A model generated the notes under the pieces. It had not been told where the DNA came from. It saw only the letters and a list, made by a program, of their open reading frames with translations, and searched no databases. The position numbers and the translations under genes were made by a program. DNA of 64,000 nucleotides from Abyssibius alkaniclasticus (lineage in GTDB: Bacteria; Pseudomonadota; Alphaproteobacteria; Rhodobacterales; Rhodobacteraceae). The stretch is from the NCBI RefSeq assembly GCF_020447305.1, contig NZ_CP095732.1, positions 1,954,501-2,018,500 of the forward strand. The letters are read 5' to 3'. This document shows positions 7,804 through 16,394 of this stretch, piece after piece (the first letter of the stretch is position 1; the number at the start of each line of letters is the position of its first letter).

Positions 7804-8774
7804 GCGACGCACTCAAACTCACCGGATTGTCCAAATCATTTCCCGTGGGCAAACGGCTTTTCGGGCCGCCCAGGGCAATGGTCCACGCGGTCGAACCGTT
7901 GGATCTGAGCGTGAAAACCGGCGAAACCCTGGGGATTGTGGGGGAATCCGGCTGTGGCAAATCCACACTCGCCAAAATGCTTGTCGGGCTTTTACCGGCA
8001 ACCACCGGCCAGATCGAGATTGAAGGCGCGGTGCTTGACAACGCAAACCCGGCGATTTTTGGCAAACGCATTCAATATGTGTTTCAGGACCCGATCAGCA
8101 GCCTCAATCCGCGCAAGACGATCCGGCAGATCATGGATGTGCCCCTGCGCAAACTGCACAGGCTGTCCAAACCCGCGCGCGCCGCGCGTATCGCAGAGAT
8201 ATTTGCAGCCGTGAATTTGCGCGAAGACTTCCTGGACCGCTACCCGCACGAATTTTCCGGCGGGCAGGCACAGCGCATCGGCATTGCGCGCGCCCTGGCC
8301 GCACAGGCGCGCATTCTTATCCTGGATGAACCGGTTTCGGCGCTCGATGTCTCTGTGCAGGCACAGGTTCTGAACCTGCTGGGCGATCTCAAAAAAGAGT
8401 TTGGCCTGACATATCTGTTCATCAGCCACGATCTGGCGGTGGTCGAAGCTGTGAGTGACCGTGTCGCCGTGCTGTATTTCGGGGCGATCGTGGAAATCGG
8501 CGCGGCGCGTGAGATATTTGCAAACCCGCGCCATCCCTATACCGCACTGCTTGCGCAAAGCGCGCCAGAGGTTGGCAGACCGATTGCAGCCCCCGAGAAT
8601 GCCGCAACCGAATTGCCAGACCCGCTTTCACCGCCACCGGGATGCGCGTTTCAGGAACGCTGTGCATTTGCAACCGACCGTTGCCGAAGCGAGAAACCCG
8701 TTCTGACACATGATAAAAGCAAAAGAGCCTATGCCTGCTTCAACCCGCTGCCATCACGGGGCGGAACTGGCTGA
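7800..8774 (+). CDS. ABC transporter ATP-binding protein, DppF type
   Basis: This is the second ATPase of the peptide-type importer. The start at ATG 7800 gives MSDALKLTGLSKSFPV and overlaps the previous stop by ATGA; an upstream in-frame start would only extend into the fused gene. Walker A is GESGCGKST near residue 46, the Q-loop reads QDPISSLNPR, the signature FSGGQAQRIGIARAL, and Walker B ILDEPVSALD. The C-terminal oligopeptide/dipeptide extension carries the conserved Cys pattern (CAFQERCAFATDRC). The length of 324 residues is normal. No convincing terminator follows; the next 700 bases contain no recognised gene. Confidence 0.93.
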   Translation: MSDALKLTGLSKSFPVGKRLFGPPRAMVHAVEPLDLSVKTGETLGIVGESGCGKSTLAKMLVGLLPATTGQIEIEGAVLDNANPAIFGKRIQYVFQDPISSLNPRKTIRQIMDVPLRKLHRLSKPARAARIAEIFAAVNLREDFLDRYPHEFSGGQAQRIGIARALAAQARILILDEPVSALDVSVQAQVLNLLGDLKKEFGLTYLFISHDLAVVEAVSDRVAVLYFGAIVEIGAAREIFANPRHPYTALLAQSAPEVGRPIAAPENAATELPDPLSPPPGCAFQERCAFATDRCRSEKPVLTHDKSKRAYACFNPLPSRGGTG

Positions 8775-9472
8775 CACAACAGCCGACGCAATCCGACAGG
8801 GTGAGCGAACGCAAGTGACATGGCGCGCATTGCGATTGATTGCGCGGGTCGTCGCGGTCGGGCAAAGCGGGGTTTGCAGCTTCCGATCAGCCTTTGGGCG
8901 GCCGTTTCGGCGCGGCACTGCGTGATAAACCGCACGGGGGCGCATGGCGCATAACCACCTTCCGGCAGGCCGTTCGGGTTCGGATCCTGTTGGGGGACCA
9001 TCCGCGTTGCAGACGATGCAACTGGCCTGCTTGCTTGGTCGGCTTTTCATGCGCTTTCGAGCTAAATGACAAAGTGTGATTTCCAGACGTGAGCGACGAG
9101 CAGAAACTGAAGCCGGACTTGCGCACCCTTGTTCCAGGTTTTGCGCCGGCATTCATTTTGGCAACGCGGTGGGTCGGAGCGCCTGGCCCTGGCCTTCGTC
9201 GCGACAATCCGGCGCAGGCGGGAAACTTTGCTTGAAGCTCTGGTTGCTCGAGGTTTTACAGAGGGGCGTGGAAGCGGTGTGCAGTTTGCAAGAAAGGGGC
9301 CAGACCGGCATGGGCATGAATGGTTTTCTGATGGCGCAGCAAGTGGATTTGCGCGGGGCGCGACCGCCGGTTCAAACAATTGCACCTGTGTTGGTGCAAT
9401 GAGCTTTGACAATCCGCAACCGCGCGCGCTTTGGGCGGCCATTTACAGGGTGGGGGTGTCAGGTTGGATGTG
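8775..9472. other. 698-base intergenic stretch without a supported gene
   Basis: Several short open frames exist on both strands, but none begins with a ribosome site or gives a protein I recognise, and their composition looks like chance frames in GC-rich DNA. The only clear structure is an 8-bp dyad at 9379-9400 followed by TTGACA at 9406-9411, which could mark the promoter region of the CtaG genes. A T-arm-like string near 8975-9000 does not extend into a tRNA. Confidence 0.5.
9379..9400. promoter_or_regulatory. 8-bp perfect dyad upstream of the ctaG-like genes
   Basis: ATTGCACC and GGTGCAAT are exact inverted repeats around a 6-base centre (TGTGTT). The dyad lies six bases before TTGACA (9406-9411) and about 70 bases before the first CtaG-like start, a suitable place for an operator. 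It could equally be a small RNA hairpin; no regulator for it is encoded nearby. Confidence 0.4.
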
Positions 9473-10462
9473 ATGCGTTTTGATCCATTCGGGCCGCTCG
9501 TCTCGCCGCTTGCGCTTGTTGTGCTTGGCGGGCTTGCATGGCTTTATTTGCGCGGTGCAAACCGCCCCCGGCTGACGGGCGAGCGTGTTGGCCCCGTAAG
9601 GCATGGGTTTTTTGCCCTGGCGGTGGTTCTGCTGGCTCTCGCCTTTGACGGGCCTCTGGCCAGTGCCGGGCAAAGGCTTTTCTTTGCGCATCAGTTGCAA
9701 CATCTGGCCATCCGGCTGCTTGGGCCGTTTCTGATTGCGCTTGCGCATCCCTGGCCGGTATTGCGCGCCGGATTGCCGCGCGGATTGCGCCACTGGCTTG
9801 GCCGTGTTTCGGGGTATCGTCCGGTTCGCGGTGCCGCGCGGATTCTGCGGCGGCTGGATGTCAGCTTCGTGCTTTTGATCGCATCGCTTTATGTCTGGCA
9901 GGTTCCGGCGCTGCATAATGCCGCTGTCACAATGCCGCCATTGGCGCTTTTTGCCCATATCTGCATGGTGCTTGCCGGTCTCAATTTCTTTGTGGCCACG
10001 CTTGATAGGCGCGACGGGCCAGAACATGCCAATCACCGGGCGCGCATTCTGGCGCTGGTCGGGGTCATTCTGTCCAATATCCTGCTTGGCTCGCTTACCA
10101 CGATGAAGGAAAGCCTGCTCTATACCGCCTATGATATCGCCGGTCGGCTGTGGGGTTTTTCGCCGATGATTGATGAATCCACCGGCGGCTACACAATCTG
10201 GGTGCCCTCGTCCTTTGTAATTATCGTTGCGATCATGGTGGTGTTCAACGGCTGGAACCGCGCAGAGGTGCGGCGCTGGAACATGCGCCACAGTTGGAGC
10301 GGCTCAAATGCCGTGGCGCTCGACTTTCCGGAAACCGCACAGGAGTTGCGGATGAAAGTGGCCGTGCCCAACCGCCGCCTTGGCCGGACGCTGGCGCTTG
10401 TTTCGGCCACGATGTTCGTCACCGTGCTGATCACGGGCACAACAATCATTTACGTCTATTGA
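9473..10462 (+). CDS. CtaG-type cytochrome c oxidase assembly membrane protein (caa3_CtaG family), copy 1
   Basis: The 329-residue polytopic protein belongs to the caa3_CtaG family (COG3336), implicated in assembling the copper centre of haem-copper oxidases. Signature segments are FFAHQLQHLAIRLLGP near residues 70-85, LYVWQVPALHNAAV near 140-155, LYTAYDIAGRLWGFSP near 218-233, and GGYTIWVPS. About seven hydrophobic helices span the inner membrane, with paired histidines (HQLQH, HNA) that could bind copper. The start at 9473 is preferred because the in-frame sequence upstream (MGGHLQGGG...) is not membrane-protein-like. It is followed 15 bases later by a paralogue and then by a PCuAC copper chaperone. 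Confidence 0.85.
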   Translation: MRFDPFGPLVSPLALVVLGGLAWLYLRGANRPRLTGERVGPVRHGFFALAVVLLALAFDGPLASAGQRLFFAHQLQHLAIRLLGPFLIALAHPWPVLRAGLPRGLRHWLGRVSGYRPVRGAARILRRLDVSFVLLIASLYVWQVPALHNAAVTMPPLALFAHICMVLAGLNFFVATLDRRDGPEHANHRARILALVGVILSNILLGSLTTMKESLLYTAYDIAGRLWGFSPMIDESTGGYTIWVPSSFVIIVAIMVVFNGWNRAEVRRWNMRHSWSGSNAVALDFPETAQELRMKVAVPNRRLGRTLALVSATMFVTVLITGTTIIYVY

Positions 10463-10477
10463 CAGCAGGAGACCGCG

Positions 10478-11569
10478 ATGCAACCCAACACCGTGTTTTG
10501 CGCCCTGTCGCGCCAGCGCAACCGCCTGGCCAAAGGTTTCGGCCTTGTCGCGGGGCTTGCCGCCCCGACTGCGGCGCGCGCGCATGGCGGCGAGGGCCTT
10601 CTGGCGGCAGATGCCTTTCGCGCCTGGAGCGTGACGCCGGAAATCAGCGGTGCGCTCCTGCTGATCCTGGTGATTTATATTCGCGGTGCGCTGCGGCGGC
10701 GTTCGGTCGCCGCCCCCGCCTCTGCCAGCCGGCATGTGCTTTTTGCGGGCGGTATTCTGGCGCTTTTCCTGTCGCTGCAATCCCCGATCGACCCGATGGG
10801 AGAACGCCTGTTTCTGGCGCATCAGATTCAGCATTTGTTGCTGCGCATGGTCGGGCCGATGCTGGTTGTGCTGGCCCGCCCGCAAGGGCTGCTGATTGCC
10901 GGAACGCCCGAGGTGCTGCGCCGCTGGCTACTTGCCCCGATGCTGGCCAATGGCGCGGTTTCGGGCCTTTACAACTGGATGACCGGCCCGCTGACCGCTT
11001 TTGTGCTGTTCTTGCTGTCGCTTTATGTCTGGCAGATTCCGCCGATCCACAATGCCGCCTTGCTAGACCCGCTCATCCATTGGGCCATGCATCTGACCAT
11101 GCTGGCGGGCGGGCTGCTGTTTTTTGCGATGATCTTCGGGCGGCGCGATCTGCCGACGACCCCGCCGCATTCTTTGCGCATTGCGTTGCTGTTCGCGGGA
11201 ATCGTGTCAAATATCCTTTTGGGCGCGATTACGGTGTTCAAGACCACGGTGCTTTATACCGCATATGACATTGAAGGGCGGCTCTTTGGCATTGCGCCGC
11301 TCAGCGATGAAACCGCCGGTGGGTTCATCTTGTGGGTGCCGGGCAGTATGATGCTGATCATCGCGATCATGATCGTTGTTTTTGACTGGAACCGCACAGA
11401 AGGCAAGCGTCTGGACCGTGGCCATGACATGGCCGGGTCGGGCAAAGCAGGCAGCCCGGCACAGGCGGCAGCGGCGCGCAAGCGGCTGGCATTGCTGTTG
11501 GGGCTGGGCGTTCTGGCAATGTTCAGCCTGATTATTGGAACCGCCGTCTTTATCCTGTCCATTGGTTGA
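10478..11569 (+). CDS. CtaG-type cytochrome c oxidase assembly membrane protein, copy 2
   Basis: This is a paralogue of the preceding gene with the same ordered motifs (LFLAHQIQHLLLRMVGP, LYVWQIPPIHNAAL, LYTAYDIEGRLFGIAP, GGFILWVPG). It carries an additional N-terminal leader (residues 1-36, ending AAPTAARAHGGEG) that looks like a signal segment and places a histidine at the periplasmic face. The AGGAG ribosome site lies 6 bases before the ATG. The C-terminal tail has an Ala-rich cytoplasmic linker and one last membrane helix. The tandem pair may form a heterodimer in copper delivery to the oxidase; this is inference from synteny with the PCuAC gene. Confidence 0.85.
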   Translation: MQPNTVFCALSRQRNRLAKGFGLVAGLAAPTAARAHGGEGLLAADAFRAWSVTPEISGALLLILVIYIRGALRRRSVAAPASASRHVLFAGGILALFLSLQSPIDPMGERLFLAHQIQHLLLRMVGPMLVVLARPQGLLIAGTPEVLRRWLLAPMLANGAVSGLYNWMTGPLTAFVLFLLSLYVWQIPPIHNAALLDPLIHWAMHLTMLAGGLLFFAMIFGRRDLPTTPPHSLRIALLFAGIVSNILLGAITVFKTTVLYTAYDIEGRLFGIAPLSDETAGGFILWVPGSMMLIIAIMIVVFDWNRTEGKRLDRGHDMAGSGKAGSPAQAAAARKRLALLLGLGVLAMFSLIIGTAVFILSIG

Positions 11570-11682
11570 CCACATGGCTGGCCTGCACTGGTTTTCAGCC
11601 GCCAGATCGCGCGGGGTGGCTTTGCGCCCAAAAGCTTTGTAGTCTTTGGCCAAAGCCGATGCGGCATGAAAGGACAAGCGCG

Positions 11683-12159
11683 ATGAGACCCAAAGCCCGT
11701 GAAATTGGTGTGGCGGCCCTGGCTGTGCTTTTTGCGCTGGCCGCATCTGCCCAGACCCCGCCACCAACCGGCGATGTGCGAATTGAAAATGCCTGGACCC
11801 ACGCCAATTCCGAGATTGGCGGTGCGGCGGGTGTCTATTTCAGCCTGACGAATGTCGGTGCAAAGACAATAGAGCTGATCGGTGCGCGTGCCGATTTTGC
11901 CTCGATTGAAACGCTGCACAAGACCGATATCGACACCAAGGGCGTGCCGCGCATGAGTGCGGTGCCGGAATTGAAAGTGGCGCCGGGCGCTACGGTGCAG
12001 CTTCAGCCCGATGGCCTGCATGTCATGTTGATTGACCTTGAACTCCCACTGGTCGAGGGTGAGACACTTTCGCTGCGACTGAAATTTGAAGAGGGCGAAG
12101 ATGTGCTTGTGGCTGTGTCCATACGTGCCACCGACACAGCGGGGCTGGTCACGGAATAG
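11683..12159 (+). CDS. PCuAC-family periplasmic copper chaperone
   Basis: This is a small secreted Cu(I) chaperone that supplies the CuA or CuB site of cytochrome oxidase. The ATG at 11683 follows AAGGA and starts a classical signal peptide (MRPKAREIGVAALAVLFALA, cleavage after ASA); upstream in-frame starts lack both. The copper-binding pattern H-x11-M-x21-H-x-M is visible as His79, Met91, His113 and Met115, one residue longer in the first spacer than the textbook form. The length of 158 residues is normal. Its place behind two CtaG-like genes supports a copper-insertion operon. Confidence 0.9.
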   Translation: MRPKAREIGVAALAVLFALAASAQTPPPTGDVRIENAWTHANSEIGGAAGVYFSLTNVGAKTIELIGARADFASIETLHKTDIDTKGVPRMSAVPELKVAPGATVQLQPDGLHVMLIDLELPLVEGETLSLRLKFEEGEDVLVAVSIRATDTAGLVTE

Positions 12160-12174
12160 GCCAGTGATGACGCG

Positions 12175-13611
12175 CTAAAGCGCAAGTTCAGCAGTGCGCC
12201 CGCTTGTTTCAAGCTCCCAGCTGGCCCGCCAGCGTGTGGCACGCCTTTCAAGCAAAAGGTAGTTGCGTTCGGCCACATAGCGCCCGGTCTGGCCTGGCAG
12301 GCGCCTGATGCGGATGGGATGTTGCGCCAATGGCGCGGCGCCAAGTCGCGCCAGGCTGCCAAGAAGTCTGGCCCAGGCCCTCGGGGGTGCGCGGTGGGCG
12401 ATGCCCGAGGCGACAAGCTGATCTATCCGCAGCCCGGCGCCAAGGTCCATTACAGCGCGTGTGGCCAGATGGATCTCGCCAGACAGCACGGTGATATTGT
12501 CGCCCTGCGCATGTGCCATGTCGCGCAAAAGCCGCAGCATCCGCCGCCATTGCGCACGATGCGCGCGGCTTTGCCACTGGTCGCGCAGATCATCCTCATA
12601 TTTCTGCATTGCCGGCACCAGAACCATCAGAGCCTCCAGAATAGACAGGCGCGGGCCAAGCAGGGGAACACTGGACATCAGCATCATGCGCCCGGCCTGT
12701 GGCATGTGCCTTGCGGCTTCACCCATCATCGCCCAGCCACCGGGGCCCATGATACTGCGCCGGTCGCGTTCAGACCGAAGGTCAGGTGCCAGAATCTGCA
12801 AACCGGGCGCATGGATATGCCAGCCCAGATGGGTGCCGGACGGGTCGTGAAAGCGCGCGGGCAAATCGCCATCCACCGCCGCCTGCTGAAAGATCAGAAA
12901 GCTTTCGCGCGCGGCGGAAAACAGCGCCTGACCAATTGCGGAATGTGCCTGCCGACGCCGCAACGAGCCCCAGCCATCGCAGATATCGTGATCATCCCAT
13001 TGCATCAGCGAAGGCACGCGCGCGGCGATCCAGGCAAATTCGGGCGCAGCATACAGCGCCGCATAGCGCTCCAGCAGCCGCTGTTGCAGATGGTGGCGCA
13101 AATCATCGAGCGCGGCGCGCGTAGGGTCATCGGGGATATGCAACGGCCAGCCCTCGCTTAGCGGATGGCCCTTGGTGATCTCGTCGGCATAGACCTGGTC
13201 GCCGCCATGCAGCAAAAGCGAAAACGGCGCCGCCCGATGGGCATCGCACAAGCGCGCCCACATCGCGTTGCGCTCGGCACCATCGCGCTGCTGGTCACCG
13301 ACCTCTTCACCGTTGCACGAGACATAGGCGATGCGCATATCGCCCTGCAAGTTACCGGCCAGGAAAAAGCTATCGCCATTCCAGCGGTATTCGCAGCCCC
13401 TGTCGGCGGGCAGATCAAAGCGCGCGCGCCATATCACCGCCCGGTCAAACCGGGCCAGAACGACCGGCTTGTAGGCACCGCCAATTGTTTTGATGGGCGC
13501 CGGTGTCTGGCCACCCTGCGCAATGAACAGCGCCGAAAGCCTGATCCTGCCATCGGCAATATCGTCGAGGAAAAGGATTGGCCCAATCATCGGCCCGCCC
13601 GGCGTATTCAT
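12175..13611 (-). CDS. PhoD-like metallophosphatase family protein
   Basis: The 478-residue protein carries the calcineurin-like metal motifs typical of the PhoD/alkaline phosphatase D superfamily: HGGDQVYAD near residue 134, QWDDHDICDGWG near 204, and LSGEIHLATR near 376. It lacks a signal peptide, so it is probably cytoplasmic and may act on nucleotides or other phosphodiesters rather than as an exported phosphatase. The reading frame is intact. It converges with the PCuAC gene, leaving 15 bases between stops. The 169 bases upstream of its start hold no recognised feature. Confidence 0.85.
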   Translation of the reverse strand: MNTPGGPMIGPILFLDDIADGRIRLSALFIAQGGQTPAPIKTIGGAYKPVVLARFDRAVIWRARFDLPADRGCEYRWNGDSFFLAGNLQGDMRIAYVSCNGEEVGDQQRDGAERNAMWARLCDAHRAAPFSLLLHGGDQVYADEITKGHPLSEGWPLHIPDDPTRAALDDLRHHLQQRLLERYAALYAAPEFAWIAARVPSLMQWDDHDICDGWGSLRRRQAHSAIGQALFSAARESFLIFQQAAVDGDLPARFHDPSGTHLGWHIHAPGLQILAPDLRSERDRRSIMGPGGWAMMGEAARHMPQAGRMMLMSSVPLLGPRLSILEALMVLVPAMQKYEDDLRDQWQSRAHRAQWRRMLRLLRDMAHAQGDNITVLSGEIHLATRAVMDLGAGLRIDQLVASGIAHRAPPRAWARLLGSLARLGAAPLAQHPIRIRRLPGQTGRYVAERNYLLLERRATRWRASWELETSGRTAELAL

Positions 13612-13780
13612 AAGGATTCGGCAGGATGCCCGGGCACAAGCGTCGGGTGTGTTTGTTCAAAAAAAGAAAGGGTTGCAGCCGGTTTGCATTTTACGCTGCG
13701 CGCTGGCCCCAAGCCGCAATTTCGCAGCGGCTGCGCCAAGGATTCTGGGGCCGCCACACCCCAGGCCCGGCCAGCAGGCT

Positions 13781-14230
13781 CTACCATAGCGCGCGCCTGC
13801 GTCGCAATATGGCCGGAAGGGCGAAAAGGCCAATGGCACCCGCGCTCCAGACAAGAACAATCGCTGCCTTGGCCAGAAAATGGATCAGCCCGCTGGCCCA
13901 ACCCGCCAGCCCCTCGACATTGGCGGCATCACGCAGTGCCGTGGCCTCTGCGCCAAGGCCAAACCAGCCAGCAAGGCCGGTGCCCAAATCGCTTGCCGGG
14001 CCCACCAGGTTGGCCGCCCAGGCCAAAAGCGGGTCGACCAACGCCCAAAGACCGAGCGCCAGAAGCGACCAAAGCAGCAGACCGCCCAGCATGGCCGCAA
14101 ACGGGATGCGCAAGCGTTCCGGCCGTTCGCGGTCGTCATTGCTGGCAGCATTGTGGCCAAATCGGCGCGGGTCGCGGGGCCGGTCGCCACGCCGCTGGTG
14201 CTTGTTCAGATCAAAGCGATGGTTTCCCAT
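13781..14230 (-). CDS. small membrane protein of unknown function
   Basis: I do not recognise this 149-residue protein. It has a strongly basic and polar N-terminus (residues 1-43, many Arg and Asp), a first membrane helix at about 46-66 (AAMLGGLLLWSLLALGLWAL), an amphipathic Gly/Ala-rich middle, and a second helix at about 118-140, then a basic RRRR tail. It has a good ribosome site (AAGGA) before the ATG. It lies 13 bases after the CDF exporter on the same strand and is probably co-transcribed with it, which is the only functional hint. Confidence 0.65.
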   Translation of the reverse strand: MGNHRFDLNKHQRRGDRPRDPRRFGHNAASNDDRERPERLRIPFAAMLGGLLLWSLLALGLWALVDPLLAWAANLVGPASDLGTGLAGWFGLGAEATALRDAANVEGLAGWASGLIHFLAKAAIVLVWSAGAIGLFALPAILRRRRALW

Positions 14231-14243
14231 TGCCGGTTCATCC

Positions 14244-15158
14244 TTACCTATGGGTTTCGCCTTCGGCTTTGGCGGCCTTGGCGTCTTCGATTTGCAGTGT
14301 TGTGTGGGTCAGGTCGAACTCGGAATGCAAACTGTCGCGGGCTGCGGCCAGCACGGCACCTGAATTGGCTAGATCGTTTACCACCAGATGCGCGCTCATC
14401 GCCTCCTGTCCCGAGGTCAGCGTCCAGACATGCAGGTCATGCACATCGCTCACGCCGGGAAGTGCGGCAAGCCGGCTGCGCAGTTTTTCGACATCGATAT
14501 GCGCCGGCGTGGCCTCCAGAAGAATGCGCAGCGCCCCCTTCAGCAAAATCCATGTGCGTGGCACAATGAACAAGCCGATGGCCGCGCCGATGATCGGGTC
14601 GGCAATGGTCCAGCCGGTCAGCATCACAACCAGCGCGGCAAGGATCACCCCGACCGAGCCGAGCATATCGGCCAGCACCTCGAAATAGGCGCCCTTGAGG
14701 TTCAGGCTTTCCTGCGATCCGGCATGAAGCATTCGCATCGAGATCAGGTTGACCAGCAGACCGACCACCGCCACAACCAGCATTGGTCCGCTCAGAATTT
14801 CGGGCGGGGCGGACAGGCGGAAATACGCCTCGCGCAGCACGAAAACCGTGACCACCAGCAGCACCACCGCGTTGAGCAGCGCCGAAAGCACCTCGGTGCG
14901 CACATAGCCATAGGTCATTTGCGGCGTGGCAGGGCGTTCGGCAAAGCGCACGGCAACCAGCGCCATGAACAGCCCGCCGACATCGGTTGCCATATGGGCG
15001 GCATCGGCCAGAAGCGCCAGGCTGCCTGTCCAGAGCCCGCCGATGACCTCGACAATGAGAAAGGTGCCGGTCATCGCCAGCGCCCAGGTCAGGCTGCCCT
15101 TGTGACGGCTGGCAGATGTTCCGCCACCCATGCCCGTTTGATTATGCCCTGCACCCAT
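14244..15158 (-). CDS. cation diffusion facilitator (Zn2+/Cd2+/Co2+ exporter, CzcD/ZitB type)
   Basis: This is an inner-membrane metal:proton antiporter of the CDF family. Six membrane helices are evident, with the metal-site HxxxD motifs in helix 2 (LLADAAHMATDVGG, about residues 49-62) and helix 5 (EVLADMLGS). A short histidine-containing N-terminus precedes them, and the C-terminal cytoplasmic domain (HIDVEKLRSRLAAL...HDLHVWTL) is the usual metal-sensing dimer domain. The ATG at 15158 is preceded by GAGG at correct spacing; an in-frame TTG four codons upstream is less likely. The start almost abuts the zinc-ribbon gene stop, so the two are co-transcribed. Confidence 0.92.
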   Translation of the reverse strand: MGAGHNQTGMGGGTSASRHKGSLTWALAMTGTFLIVEVIGGLWTGSLALLADAAHMATDVGGLFMALVAVRFAERPATPQMTYGYVRTEVLSALLNAVVLLVVTVFVLREAYFRLSAPPEILSGPMLVVAVVGLLVNLISMRMLHAGSQESLNLKGAYFEVLADMLGSVGVILAALVVMLTGWTIADPIIGAAIGLFIVPRTWILLKGALRILLEATPAHIDVEKLRSRLAALPGVSDVHDLHVWTLTSGQEAMSAHLVVNDLANSGAVLAAARDSLHSEFDLTHTTLQIEDAKAAKAEGETHR

Positions 15159-15166
15159 TTCCAGCC

Positions 15167-15514
15167 TCAATCAAAGATTTCGCGCAGCCAGGATTTGCGA
15201 CCATAGCCGTGGCCACCGCCGCCATGCTTGCTGTAGCCGCCGCCATGTTTGCTGCCGTGCTTGCCATAGCCACGGCCATCGTCATAGCCGCCTGTGTCGC
15301 GGCTGGGTTGCGGTGCCAGATCTGCCGCGCTCCGCTCGACGATCTTGTCCAACTCGCCACGGTCCAACCAGACACCACGGCATTCGGGGCAAAAGTCGAT
15401 CTCGATTCCCTGCCTGTCGGCCATGCTCAGAGAGACATCACAGACCGGGCACCGCATTCTGCCCTTGCCGCCTTGTTCCGGGCCGCGCCCGGATTCACGC
15501 ATGTTATCAACCAT
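15167..15514 (-). CDS. TFIIB-type zinc-ribbon protein with Gly/His-rich tail
   Basis: This is a small cytoplasmic protein of the zf-TFIIB family. The start at 15514 is fixed by an AAGGAGG ribosome site seven bases upstream. A four-cysteine ribbon (RMRCPVCDVSL near residue 19 and DFCPECRGVWLDRGELDKI near 40) is followed by a low-complexity tail rich in Gly, His, Lys and Tyr (for example SKHGGGYSKHGGGGHGYG) that could bind metal ions. The length is 115 residues. It precedes a CDF zinc exporter in the same transcript, which supports a role in metal handling, but no biochemical function is known for this family. Confidence 0.85.
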   Translation of the reverse strand: MVDNMRESGRGPEQGGKGRMRCPVCDVSLSMADRQGIEIDFCPECRGVWLDRGELDKIVERSAADLAPQPSRDTGGYDDGRGYGKHGSKHGGGYSKHGGGGHGYGRKSWLREIFD

Positions 15515-15697
15515 TTGTCTGCCTCCTTTATCGCAGTGGAACAGGGGCATTTCACCCCCGACCTGCGCTACATAAGACCTCGAGTAACTAGAGATTCAAG
15601 GGCGTTGACAAAATTTTTGGCACCTCTGCCGCAAATGGCGGAAATTTGCTACCCGTCTGGCAGGCAAGGCCTGCACGGCCGGGTGCCGGGGTTTGGC

Positions 15698-16393
15698 CTA
15701 GATCGACACCGCAGCGACAAGCTGGTCTTTTGAGAATTGCGCGCGCGGTTGCGCGACTGTCACCCGGCCCTGGCGCAGCACGATGAACTGGTCGCCAATT
15801 TCATAGGCAAAATCTATGAACTGCTCCACAAGTATGATTGCCATCGTGCCGCTATCGCGCAAATGCGCGATGACCCGCCCGATTTGCTGGATGATATTGG
15901 GCTGGATGCCCTCGGTTGGTTCATCGAGCAGCAGCAGTTTTGGTTTCGTGATCAGGGCGCGCGCTATGGCCAGTTGCTGCTGCTGGCCGCCCGAAAGGTC
16001 TCCGCCGCGCCGATTGTGCATTTCGCTCAGCACCGGAAACAATTCGTAGATATGATCGGGAATGACATGCTCTGCGCGCGGAAGGCAGGCAAATCCGGTT
16101 TCAAGATTCTCTCTGACCGTGAGCAGCGGGAAAATATCGCGCCCCTGCGGCACATAGCCGATACCCAGCTTGGCAAGTGCATGGGATGGCGCGCGCCCGA
16201 CAGGCGCGCCGTTGAGCGAAATCTTGCCGCCCGACCTGTGATGCGCCCCAGAAATAGCCTTGAGCAGGCTGGTTTTGCCAACGCCATTGGTGCCCATGAT
16301 GCAGCTTACCTGCCCCGCTTCGGCGGCCAGACTGATATCGTATAGGATTTGCGAGCTGCCATAATGCAGATCGAGATGGTCAATTTTCAACAT
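15698..16393 (-). CDS. urtE: urea ABC transporter ATP-binding protein UrtE
   Basis: This is one of the two ATPases of the branched-chain-type urea importer, the LivF counterpart. The ATG at 16393 lies one base after the urtD stop and gives MLKIDHLDLHYGSSQILYD; a longer in-frame form would overlap urtD. Walker A is MGTNGVGKTS near residue 36, the signature DLSGGQQQQLAIARAL is close to 131, and Walker B LLLLDEPTEGIQPNII is characteristic of UrtE. The length of 231 residues is usual. It is the last gene of urtABCDE; no strong terminator follows before the zinc-ribbon gene. Confidence 0.94.
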   Translation of the reverse strand: MLKIDHLDLHYGSSQILYDISLAAEAGQVSCIMGTNGVGKTSLLKAISGAHHRSGGKISLNGAPVGRAPSHALAKLGIGYVPQGRDIFPLLTVRENLETGFACLPRAEHVIPDHIYELFPVLSEMHNRRGGDLSGGQQQQLAIARALITKPKLLLLDEPTEGIQPNIIQQIGRVIAHLRDSGTMAIILVEQFIDFAYEIGDQFIVLRQGRVTVAQPRAQFSKDQLVAAVSI

Positions 16394-16394
16394 G

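Noticed and set aside
8960-9000. tRNA-like T-arm (GGTTCGGATCC followed by GGGGGACCA)
   Set aside because: No matching 5' acceptor strand, D-arm or anticodon arm lies at the right distance upstream.
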